Assembly (NCBI RefSeq): GCF_025370775.1
Contig: NZ_JAMXEX010000008.1
Location: 62,001 to 126,000 of the forward strand
Reading direction: 5' to 3'
From: Ancylothrix sp. D3o
GTDB lineage: Bacteria > Cyanobacteriota > Cyanobacteriia > Cyanobacteriales > Oscillatoriaceae
Length of the DNA: 64,000 nucleotides
Part shown: one piece after another, positions 17,569-25,423 of the stretch
Position numbering within the stretch: the stretch's first letter is position 1
Layout of the letters: every line of letters begins with the position of its first letter
Program-made: the position numbers and the translations under genes
Notes under the pieces: model-generated
The model's input: the letters and a program-made list of their open reading frames with translations, nothing else
What the model was told of the DNA's origin: nothing
Database searches by the model: none

Positions 17569-18350
17569 AAATATAGGTTGGGTTTCATAACCCAGCCAGC
17601 CTCTTTCCACTCTCGTAAAATCGGGATATTTTCGTATTGTTCTGGGCGGATCATTTCCCTGTTTAAACCTTGGGGACGCGGGTAAGTTGTCTTGGTTTCA
17701 ATAATATCAAACGGCGTAATAATCCAATTTAAAGGCCAGTCGTGATCCTCGATAGGTAAACGGGAATTTTCCACAATTTGTAAACGGTGAACCGCAGTTA
17801 CAATCGGTGTTTTTTCTGTAATTAAGCCAAATTCTGCTAACATTGCTAACTCTAAATCAGCAAACCCTGCACCTTTGCCGGTTCTTCCACCATTTCGCGT
17901 CACCGCAACACATCCAACGGTTACTAAATCAACCGGCAGCATTTCTTCAAAACTTACCAATCTTCCATAACTCAACGCTTTTTTAGCAATAGCAGCTTCC
18001 TCCAAAGAAATATTCCTTTGCTGCAAATTTTCTGCTGTTAACTCAACAAAACACCGGCGCGTTGTTAACTGCGGAACCGCCATATATAAGCGCTTTCCAT
18101 CTTGCAAAGCACGCAAACGAATCGGCATACAGGGAGAATCGGGATTACATTTAATCACATTTGCTTCCTGCCAAATAGATAAACCGGCCAGCTTTTCCGC
18201 AGCCTTTTCGCAGCCTTTAAAATTAGGAATATGGCCCTGTGGATTCCGCAGACAAATATTCTCTTTGTAAAGCAATGACCAAATTTCTGCCCTTAAACGG
18301 TCTTTTTGTTGGTGTCGTCCTTGCCATTTATTACTGGGAGGTATAAACAT
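17565..18350 (-). CDS. 5-formyltetrahydrofolate cyclo-ligase-like (MTHFSD-type) protein
   Basis: 261 residues. The C-terminal half has GRTGKGAGFADLELAML, matching the Gly-rich substrate and ATP motif of the MTHFS fold, and TAVHRLQIV, typical of the MTHFS-domain subfamily. True FTHF cyclo-ligase is about 190 residues, so this longer protein is probably an MTHFSD-like relative rather than the main folate enzyme. The substrate is not certain. It overlaps the end of the Anbu gene by four bases, tail to tail, and is 71 bases from the divergent ROK kinase. Confidence 0.78.
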   Translation of the reverse strand: MFIPPSNKWQGRHQQKDRLRAEIWSLLYKENICLRNPQGHIPNFKGCEKAAEKLAGLSIWQEANVIKCNPDSPCMPIRLRALQDGKRLYMAVPQLTTRRCFVELTAENLQQRNISLEEAAIAKKALSYGRLVSFEEMLPVDLVTVGCVAVTRNGGRTGKGAGFADLELAMLAEFGLITEKTPIVTAVHRLQIVENSRLPIEDHDWPLNWIITPFDIIETKTTYPRPQGLNREMIRPEQYENIPILREWKEAGWVMKPNLYF

Positions 18351-18421
18351 TTTTCGGGAAAGTAAAAGTGCAATAAAATATTAACAAAACTCTGAACTCA
18401 TAACAATAAGGAGTCCCCACC

Positions 18422-19381
18422 GTGTTAATTTTAGCCCTTGATTTTGGCGGCACAAAACTTGCCGCAGCCGTTGTAAAAAAAGGCGACCGGCACTTTCAAT
18501 CCTACCAGCGCACCCTCTCACCTCCCAAAGCCAACAGCAGCACAGATATTCAAATTATGCGCTCATTGGCCCTGGAATTATTAAACGGCGAGAAACCGGC
18601 AGCCATTGGCGTTAGTTTTGGTGGGCCGGTGGATTTTAAAACCGGCACCGTTCGCCTTTCCCATCACGTTGACGGTTGGGAAAACACCCCCCTCAAACAA
18701 ATCCTTGAAAATGAATTTCAAGCCCCCGCCAGCGTTGATAATGATGCCAATGTTGCCGCCCTTGGCGAACACCGTTATGGGGCCGGTATCAATTACGAAA
18801 GCCTCTGTTATATCACCGTCAGCACAGGAGTAGGAGGCGGTTGGATACTTAACAGCAAACCTTGGCGAGGTAGTGGAGGAATGGCCGGTGAAATTGGCCA
18901 TACAGTTGTTGATCCTTCGGGCCCCCTTTGCCTTTGTGGAAAACGCGGATGTGTCGAGCGATTAGCATCTGGCCCTTACATGGCCCAAGAAGCCAGAACC
19001 CGCTTACAAATCGATTTGAATTGTGGGCATATTCTGCGAAGAATCTGCCAATACCAACCAGAAAATATTACAGGATTACTAATAAATCAAGCCGCAGAAA
19101 ACGGCGATAAAATTGCTATTGAAATCTTAAAAAAAGCCGGTTGGGCTTTGGGAGTTGGCATTGGCAACGCAGCCAATTTAATCAACCCTCAACGCTTTAT
19201 TTTAGGAGGCGGAGTCACAAAAGCCGGCCCGCATTTTTGGGAAACTGTGCAGCAAGTCGCCAGACAAATTGCTTTACCAGAAGTTGAGTTTGAAATTGTA
19301 AGCGCCGCCTTGGGTGATGAAGCGCCGCTGTGGGGTGCAGTTGCTATGGCAGAAGATTTATTAAATAAAAGCAGCGAATAG
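18422..19381 (+). CDS. ROK-family sugar kinase
   Basis: 319 residues with a GTG start, preceded by AAGGAG at a 9-base distance. The ATP motif LALDFGGTK opens the protein; VDNDANVAALGEH and GTGVGGG-like STGVGGGW follow. The zinc motif of ROK kinases is present: EIGHTVVDPSG then CLCGKRGCVERLASG. ROK members phosphorylate glucose, N-acetylmannosamine or related sugars. There is no N-terminal helix-turn-helix, so it is a kinase and not a NagC-type repressor. The substrate cannot be read from the sequence. Confidence 0.88.
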   Translation: MLILALDFGGTKLAAAVVKKGDRHFQSYQRTLSPPKANSSTDIQIMRSLALELLNGEKPAAIGVSFGGPVDFKTGTVRLSHHVDGWENTPLKQILENEFQAPASVDNDANVAALGEHRYGAGINYESLCYITVSTGVGGGWILNSKPWRGSGGMAGEIGHTVVDPSGPLCLCGKRGCVERLASGPYMAQEARTRLQIDLNCGHILRRICQYQPENITGLLINQAAENGDKIAIEILKKAGWALGVGIGNAANLINPQRFILGGGVTKAGPHFWETVQQVARQIALPEVEFEIVSAALGDEAPLWGAVAMAEDLLNKSSE

Positions 19382-19385
19382 TTAG

Positions 19386-19495
19386 AATACCAGATCCGAT
19401 TTACACAAAGCCGGAAAGACGTAAAGCGCGGAAAGACGTAAAGCGAGGAACGTCTCTACATCTGCGTTTATCTGCTATAGGATGCGGTTAAAAAA
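19386..19495. repeat. Cluster of dispersed intergenic repeats
   Basis: Three recognisable elements follow the ROK kinase. ATACCAGATCCGATTTACA (19388-19406) recurs at about 61232-61250. GGAAAGACGTAAAGCG is repeated in tandem and leads to GGAACGTCTCTAC (19447-19459), which also occurs twice inside the PAS kinase gene. A 36-base element (19460-19495, containing TATAGGATGCGG) recurs exactly at 40485-40520. In the rest of the gap to 19714 I see only a possible hairpin, GCCCCTCGCG...AGAGGGGC (19609-19635). Confidence 0.75.
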
Positions 19496-19714
19496 ACCCC
19501 AACAAAAAGAGCCTATTAAAATCGGCTTTGTTATAACGCAGGCAAAATGTCAACCCCCCAGAGGTAAGGATATCGGATTTGGGAGAAAAGATATTAGCAA
19601 AAAAAATTGCCCCTCGCGTTGCCAACAGAGGGGCGTAAAAAATTGAGATTTTTAACAAGTTAATAATATAAAATCCTTGTTTTTTTGATTTGATGGCATT
19701 TTGGACAGGGGAAG

Positions 19715-19936
19715 TTAGGAAACACCGGCCGGTACGGCTTCTGATTGAGGGGATAAATTAACAACTTCTTCCACATCTTCCCAAGTTGAACTAAAAGGAG
19801 AAACCGCCAAAGAACAAGCTTTCCAGCTTCCTTGCACCTGCACATCAAGTTGCTGACAATAGCCACCCCGGCGCCCTTCAATGCCATAAAATCGGCAGTG
19901 GCGGCAAGTCGAAGCCAAACTTATGCGGTTATTCAT
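19715..19936 (-). CDS. Conserved cyanobacterial Cys-rich small protein
   Basis: 73 residues. The start MNNRISLASTCRHCRFY and the following EGRRGGYCQQL and SWKACSLAV segments form a pattern known from hypothetical proteins in many cyanobacteria. The four cysteines (CxxC, then two single Cys) suggest binding of zinc or an Fe-S cluster. No function is known to me. It stands alone between repeats and a HAD gene. Confidence 0.75.
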   Translation of the reverse strand: MNNRISLASTCRHCRFYGIEGRRGGYCQQLDVQVQGSWKACSLAVSPFSSTWEDVEEVVNLSPQSEAVPAGVS

Positions 19937-20185
19937 AAAATTTTTTACAGATGAGAAGGTTTGTATTACAGTATGAACGTTCTCCGTCGGTTGGTTGGTA
20001 GTTTAGGTATCATTTCGGGCCGTCAAATATTAAAAAATTATGTAATTTAAGATTTAGCCAAAAATTAGTGATCCCCGTCACATTTTCATAGCGATCTCAT
20101 TCACTAGAAACCTGCCGATAGCTTCAGGGAATTTTATTTAAAAGCCGGCTATTCAGCCAGAAGCACAAAAAGCCGGCCCCATCAT

Positions 20186-20848
20186 TTAGATCACAAAATT
20201 TCCACTTCCCAAGATTTCCCACAATTGCTGATCAGTAAAATCAGGAATAGTTATAGAAGCACCGGCCTCAATCAAAAGAGCCGGCTCATGGCTAGAAGTC
20301 ACCCCCACCGTAAAAATTCCAGCCCCGGCAGCCGAGCGAATACCAGAAGGCGAATCCTCAAAAGCAATAGCCTCAGAAGCAGAAACACCTAACTGTTTCA
20401 AAGCCAATAAATAAGGAGCCGGATCAGGCTTCCCCACCGGCAACTCCGAAGCCAAAATCACCGGCTCAAACTTATCCTCAACCTTCAAAACCCCCAACAT
20501 AAACTCAACATTTTCGCGCGGAGCATTCGTCACCAAAGCCACTTTTAACCCTGAATCTTCCACCCATTGCAACAACTCCATCAAACCAGAAATCGGTTGA
20601 AGATCAAGAGCAATACGGCGAAAATAAGCCTCCTTTTCATCAGCCACCCGTTGACCTTCTGCCGCAGAAAGTTGAGGTAAAATATCAGCAACAATCACAG
20701 GATTAAGCCGGCCACTAATTTTAGCCTTATAAAACTCATCATCAATTTCTAACCCATAATTTCGCAAAAACTCTTGCCAAGTCAAAAAATGGATCGGGTC
20801 AGTATTCGCCAAAGTCCCATCCAAATCAAAAAGAGCAGCCTTTAACAT
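20186..20848 (-). CDS. HAD-superfamily hydrolase, beta-phosphoglucomutase-like
   Basis: About 220 residues. Motif I is FDLDGTL (nucleophile Asp and acid/base Asp), motif II is VTNAPRENV, motif III Lys is in VGKPDPAPY and motif IV is FEDSPSGIRSA. The helical cap lies between about residues 15 and 80. This group includes sugar-phosphate phosphatases and beta-phosphoglucomutases. I chose the second ATG (20848) because AAGG stands nine bases before it, whereas the ATG at 20857 directly abuts that AAGG. The substrate is unknown. Confidence 0.82.
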   Translation of the reverse strand: MLKAALFDLDGTLANTDPIHFLTWQEFLRNYGLEIDDEFYKAKISGRLNPVIVADILPQLSAAEGQRVADEKEAYFRRIALDLQPISGLMELLQWVEDSGLKVALVTNAPRENVEFMLGVLKVEDKFEPVILASELPVGKPDPAPYLLALKQLGVSASEAIAFEDSPSGIRSAAGAGIFTVGVTSSHEPALLIEAGASITIPDFTDQQLWEILGSGNFVI

Positions 20849-21053
20849 ATAACTCATCCTTACCTAGTGCATCGTTCATTGTTCCTGTTTCCTCAAAAAA
20901 AAACAATACCCTCGGCACCATATAACCAGCAAAACCTTAAAAAAAAGCCTTTTTGCATCCCTGGCTATCTACTCATTTTAAATACAAAAATACACAGAGA
21001 AAAAAATACTCTGTGTACCTTTTGGCAACAATTCTAGGGGGATCAGAAAAACC

Positions 21054-21269
21054 TTAAAACCAAGTCCCACACATAGAATCAACAACAGACGCCGGCTTAT
21101 CTTGATTTTTTTCCCTACAAATCAAAACCTTAGCCAAACGTTGCTCCGAATAAAAGCGATGAGCAAACCACCCCAGCGGAGCACCCAAAATCAGCGCGCC
21201 CAAAATCACACCCGTAATCAAACTCTGAATTAAATTATGTCTCTTAATGGTATTTTCTGTCATCATCAT
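21054..21269 (-). CDS. Small single-span membrane protein
   Basis: Up to 71 residues with three consecutive ATG codons at 21269, 21266 and 21263; the third has the best distance to the upstream AAGGG. A membrane span (about residues 15-36) contains GVILGALILGAPLGWFA, followed by a basic stretch and two cysteines near the end. I do not recognise the family. The good ribosome binding site and the clear span support a real gene. Confidence 0.55.
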   Translation of the reverse strand: MMMTENTIKRHNLIQSLITGVILGALILGAPLGWFAHRFYSEQRLAKVLICREKNQDKPASVVDSMCGTWF

Positions 21270-21390
21270 TACCCTTAAATAAACTCACCTTTTTATAAAG
21301 AAAACAAATTTTTAAAAAACCTCCTTCCCCCAAAATGCTTATTTTTGGCTATTTTTAACTATGCCGATAGAAAGGATTAAGAGAAATTTG

Positions 21391-21414
21391 GATTTTAGAT
21401 TTTAGATTTTAGAT
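21391..21414. repeat. GATTTTA heptamer tandem repeat
   Basis: Three and a half tandem copies of the heptamer GATTTTA lie in the 291-base gap before the flavoprotein gene. This is the third heptamer type in the window. Confidence 0.75.
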
Positions 21415-21560
21415 GAAAACAAACCAGTCGGATAAAGGATTTCAGGCTTTTGATATCTATCATTTTTTTTGCAAAACTGGAGAAGCTATTTTTTTAACCG
21501 AAAACCCCCTGAGTCTGGTAACGTCTAAACAAGCGTGAAATCATCGACAATCGAGGCAGA

Positions 21561-22760
21561 ATGTTAAATTACGATGTCATCGTCTGCGGAGCAGGGCCAG
21601 CCGGTGCAAGCGCAGCAGCAGCAGCAGCCAGTCAAGGCTTAAAAGTCGCCCTCCTTGAAAAACAACCCCTACCGCGTCACAAAACCTGCGGCGGCGGAAT
21701 GCCTATGGTAGTCGGAGACGTACTCAAAAACATTGCACCCGATGCTTTTGTGGAGTCACAAGTGCGCTATATGCGCCACACATGGATGTTTAATGAAGCC
21801 TACTTAGCAGATATCAATCCCCCCGGCACCTCTCCCGATATTTGTTTATGGATGGTACAGCGGTCAATTTTTGATAACGCACTCGCACAAAGAGCAGTAA
21901 AAGCCGGTGCAGAATTACGAGATAATTTAGCAGTAAAAAGCATCGAAATTGAACCAGACGGCGCCATCGTGCGAGCCTCATCCATGAAAACCGGCACCAA
22001 TTTTGAAGCCAAAGCCAAACACATCATCGGTGCCGATGGTGCCAGCGGCATCACAGCAAAAATTGCCAACTTACGCCGCAAAAAAGCAATGGCAATCGCT
22101 ATCGAAATTGAACATCCCTACGACTGGAAAAATAACCATCCCGATGTCACGCCAGAAATTATCCATTTAGAATATGGAGCAATAAAAAACGGTTATGCCT
22201 GGATATTTCCCAAAGCAGATCACTTAAATATCGGGGCCGGTTTATTCCATCAAGGTATGTGGAAATCTCGCTCTAATATTGAAATAAGGGCCGATTTAGA
22301 AAAAGCTATTTTCAATTACCTAGACTTATTTGGCATTGCCTACCAACCCGAAAAAATGAAATTTCATGGCCATCCCTTACCGCTTTGGCAAGGCAAAGAA
22401 CAACGCCACACCCCCGATGAAAGAATCTTATTAGCAGGAGATGCAGCAGGCTTAATTAACCCCCTCTTTGGCGACGGCATTTTACACGCCATCAAAAGCG
22501 GTTTAATAGCTGCTGAATGCGTCGCTCAAAACGACGTCAAAAATTATAGCCAGCGCATCAATTCTGAGTTTGCACCAAAATTTGAGCCGGCCTCAAAATT
22601 AGCGAGTTTCTTTTACAAAATGCCGCATTTATGTTACCAATACGGCGTTAAACGCCCCAATGCAACCCGTATTGCTGCACGCCTCTTGATGGACGAACTT
22701 GATTTTAATGATATGACAGGCCGGTTTATGGGAAGAATTGGTAAAGCCATGATTGGTTAA
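21561..22760 (+). CDS. Geranylgeranyl reductase-family FAD-dependent oxidoreductase
   Basis: 399 residues. The N-terminal dinucleotide-binding fold has VIVCGAGPAGASAAAAA; next come RHKTCGGGMP, which is diagnostic of the geranylgeranyl-reductase group, IIGADGASG and the second FAD motif LLAGDAAGLINPLFGDGI. Family members saturate isoprenoid chains (ChlP, archaeal lipids) or act in other prenyl or aromatic pathways. It is not close enough by eye to call ChlP, which has a stereotyped N-terminus, so I leave the symbol empty. The protein is probably membrane-associated or soluble; no spans are visible. Confidence 0.85.
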   Translation: MLNYDVIVCGAGPAGASAAAAAASQGLKVALLEKQPLPRHKTCGGGMPMVVGDVLKNIAPDAFVESQVRYMRHTWMFNEAYLADINPPGTSPDICLWMVQRSIFDNALAQRAVKAGAELRDNLAVKSIEIEPDGAIVRASSMKTGTNFEAKAKHIIGADGASGITAKIANLRRKKAMAIAIEIEHPYDWKNNHPDVTPEIIHLEYGAIKNGYAWIFPKADHLNIGAGLFHQGMWKSRSNIEIRADLEKAIFNYLDLFGIAYQPEKMKFHGHPLPLWQGKEQRHTPDERILLAGDAAGLINPLFGDGILHAIKSGLIAAECVAQNDVKNYSQRINSEFAPKFEPASKLASFFYKMPHLCYQYGVKRPNATRIAARLLMDELDFNDMTGRFMGRIGKAMIG

Positions 22761-22768
22761 TTTGTTAG

Positions 22769-22785
22769 GGTGGGTTTTGCCCACC
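22769..22785 (+). terminator. GGTGGG/CCCACC hairpin
   Basis: GGTGGG-ttttg-CCCACC lies nine bases after the flavoprotein stop. It resembles the GGTGGG hairpin at 39378-39394 and may work as a terminator or be a common repeat. Confidence 0.4.
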
Positions 22786-22821
22786 GGCCCCCCAATTCCT
22801 AATTTTAAATAACCCAAAAAT

Positions 22822-24384
22822 ATGACAAATAAATCTTGTGGAGTCATCGCCACCGGCCACCCAAAAACAGCAGAAGCCGGCCAAGAAATCTTAAAACAAG
22901 GAGGCAACGCCTTTGATGCAGCCATCGCCGCAATATTAGCCTCCTTTGTCGCCGAACCCATGTTAACCTCCGTCGCGGGAGGCGGGTTTCTTTTAGCACA
23001 TACCCACAAAAACCAAAATATTCTCTTTGACTTTTTCACCCAAACACCGCGCCACAAAAAACTCATTTCCGAACTTAATTTTTATCCCATTTATGCCAAC
23101 TTTGGTACAACCCTCCAAGAATTTCATATCGGCTTAGGATCAATGGCAGTCCCCGGAAACTTAGCCGGCCTTTTTCATATTCACAAAAGATTAGCAACCT
23201 TACCCTTTAAAACTCTTGCTGAACCGGCCATTCACTACGCCCAAAATGGCATAGAAATGGAACCCTTTCAAGCCTATTGTTTAAACACCCTACTCAAACC
23301 CATAATGATCGCCACCCCAGAAGCAGCAAAAGTCTTTGCCCCAAAAGGCAACTTATTGCAAACCGGCGACAAATTAATAATGAAAGATTTAGCAGCAACT
23401 TTAACTTATTTAGCCGAAAAAGGCGACAGAGAATTTTACGAAGGAGAAATCGCCCATCAACTCATCAAAGACTGTCAACAACAAGGCGGACACCTAACCC
23501 TAGAAGACTTAAAAAATTACCAAGTTATTGAAAGAAACCCCCTCTTAATTAACTATCGCGGCAACAGCTTTTTAACCAACCCTCCCCCAAGTTCCGGCGG
23601 CGCCCTCATAGCCTTTGCCTTAGAACTTTTATCCCAACTTGATTTAACCACAGTTGAATTTGGCAGCAGCCGGCATTTACAGATTTTAGCAGAAGTAATG
23701 CGCCTGACAAATCAAGCCAGAAAAGCCAACCTTGACGGCAATCTTTATCAAGAAAACATTGCCCAAAAATTTATAGATCCTGCCAACCTAACCCCCTACG
23801 AACAAGCCTTAAAACAAACAGTCAATAAATGGGGAAGCACCACCCATATCAGCATCGTAGATAAATTTGGAAATGCTGCCAGCGTCACCACATCTAACGG
23901 CGAAGGTTCCGGTTATATGATACCCGGCACTGCTATCATGGTTAATAATATGTTAGGTGAAGAAGATTTAAACCCCCAAGGCTTCCATCAATGGCCCGAA
24001 AATGTCCGCATTTCTTCCATGATGGCTCCCACCTTGGTTTTAAAAGATAACTTGCCAGAAATCGTTTTAGGTTCCGGTGGATCAAACAGAATTAGAACCG
24101 CAATATTTCAAGTGATTTCTAATATAATTGACTTTAAAATGCCCGTCGCAGAAGCCGTCAACAGTCCGCGAACCCATTGGGAAAACGACACCTTTCACCT
24201 AGAGCCAGGATTTGATACTGAAGCGATTAAAACTACCCGTTTTAGTGAAAATACAAACTTAGTTTTATGGCAGGAAAAAAATATGTTTTTTGGCGGCGTT
24301 CATACCATCCTCTCAACACCAGAACTGATCAGCGGAGCCGGAGATCCCAGACGCGCCGGGGCTGTGAGAAAGGTTCACGAGTGA
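22822..24384 (+). CDS. ggt: Gamma-glutamyltransferase (glutathione hydrolase)
   Basis: 520 residues as a single precursor. The self-processing and catalytic Thr340 lies in WGSTTHISIVDKFGNAAS; other motifs are GGNAFDAAIA, VPGNLAGL, PPPSSGG and the C-terminal VLGSGGSNRIRTAI. The enzyme cleaves the gamma-glutamyl bond of glutathione and transfers or hydrolyses the glutamyl group. A clear signal peptide is missing, so the location is uncertain. The last 56 bases overlap the convergent COP23-type gene. Confidence 0.93.
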   Translation: MTNKSCGVIATGHPKTAEAGQEILKQGGNAFDAAIAAILASFVAEPMLTSVAGGGFLLAHTHKNQNILFDFFTQTPRHKKLISELNFYPIYANFGTTLQEFHIGLGSMAVPGNLAGLFHIHKRLATLPFKTLAEPAIHYAQNGIEMEPFQAYCLNTLLKPIMIATPEAAKVFAPKGNLLQTGDKLIMKDLAATLTYLAEKGDREFYEGEIAHQLIKDCQQQGGHLTLEDLKNYQVIERNPLLINYRGNSFLTNPPPSSGGALIAFALELLSQLDLTTVEFGSSRHLQILAEVMRLTNQARKANLDGNLYQENIAQKFIDPANLTPYEQALKQTVNKWGSTTHISIVDKFGNAASVTTSNGEGSGYMIPGTAIMVNNMLGEEDLNPQGFHQWPENVRISSMMAPTLVLKDNLPEIVLGSGGSNRIRTAIFQVISNIIDFKMPVAEAVNSPRTHWENDTFHLEPGFDTEAIKTTRFSENTNLVLWQEKNMFFGGVHTILSTPELISGAGDPRRAGAVRKVHE

Positions 24385-25000
24385 ATTTATAATCATCTTT
24401 ATCAGCTTTTAAATATTCCCTTTCCCAAGCTTGTAAACTAAAATAAGGCTGGGGGTTAATATCATTAAGCGCATGACCGGCAAGCTGTAAAATAGTCGGA
24501 TCTAACTGTTTAAATTGGAAATTAGTTAACTTTTCTAAAAATTGATAAGGCTGGGAATTATACTGGCTTGCATCCTCCGGAGTCAGCGTAAACAAAACAT
24601 TAGACACATTACAACCTTTTTGGGAATTGTTAACAAAACAAAGCACCGTATTTCCCTTGACTCTTCCCACAGTCAAAAGCAAATTATTTAAACTGCCGTT
24701 ATTTTGGGCCACCACATTTGTTAAACGCTCAGAAAAAAGGTTACAAGCAAAACCAGGCGGGATATTCGGCGGGAAATTGTTTCGATGCCACATAAACAAA
24801 GCCGCTTCTCTTTCACCTTTTTGAGCAACCGTAATAAAAAAATCTGTGCCATAAGGTAGACACTTAAAAACCGTAGATTGATATTCGATTTCTAGCACCC
24901 TAACCGGCGGCACAAAAGATTGAGCAGCAGCTTTATATGTCCCTGACACATATAAAGTTAGCGTTGCTGCAAAAAAATTAGCCAAAAACTTAAAAATCAT
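24329..25000 (-). CDS. COP23-domain exported protein
   Basis: 223 residues. A signal peptide (FKFLANFFAATLTLYVSG, ending near YKAAAQS) precedes a domain with three to four cysteines (FKCLPYG, GFACNLFSERL, VLCFVN, GCNVSNVLFTL). This is the pattern of the cyanobacterial COP23 family, small extracytoplasmic proteins first known as a circadian-oscillating, membrane-associated protein. Its function is not settled. Its 3' end overlaps the gamma-glutamyltransferase gene by 56 bases tail to tail. Confidence 0.82.
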   Translation of the reverse strand: MIFKFLANFFAATLTLYVSGTYKAAAQSFVPPVRVLEIEYQSTVFKCLPYGTDFFITVAQKGEREAALFMWHRNNFPPNIPPGFACNLFSERLTNVVAQNNGSLNNLLLTVGRVKGNTVLCFVNNSQKGCNVSNVLFTLTPEDASQYNSQPYQFLEKLTNFQFKQLDPTILQLAGHALNDINPQPYFSLQAWEREYLKADKDDYKFTREPFSQPRRVWDLRLR

Positions 25001-25423
25001 TAAAATAAAACCAAAGTTATCCCAAACAAAGGGTTAAACTATTAGTCGTTAAAAAAATCCTAGAGTTCCGCCCGCACCAGCCCGCATCAACAGCCCATGA
25101 TTTCACCACCACAACCAGCAACCGCCCTGAGAAAAAGCCGGTATAATATTTCTTGGCTTCATAACAAAGACGTCTGGCAAAAAACAAAGCAGCCGATGGC
25201 TAAACCCCCCATCAAGGCCAGTTTTGTTTACATTTTGTGATAAACTTTAACCAGACAGAACCGGCATTTGCCGCGATCCCTCCTAACAACTAACAACAAA
25301 CTTTTCGATTTCTTCAGGCCGCTTGCCCCTTAGCTAGATAATTCTCCTCTGGCAAGGCAAAAGAACTCAAACAAAACCCTCTGGCTGGAAAAATTTATCC
25401 CAACCAGCCAGACTCATAAACCG
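25001..25423. other. 423-base intergenic region before the hybrid kinase
   Basis: The gap lies between two divergent genes and should hold promoters for both. I see no convincing -35/-10 pair, heptamer array or hairpin in it, and no small gene. Confidence 0.5.
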
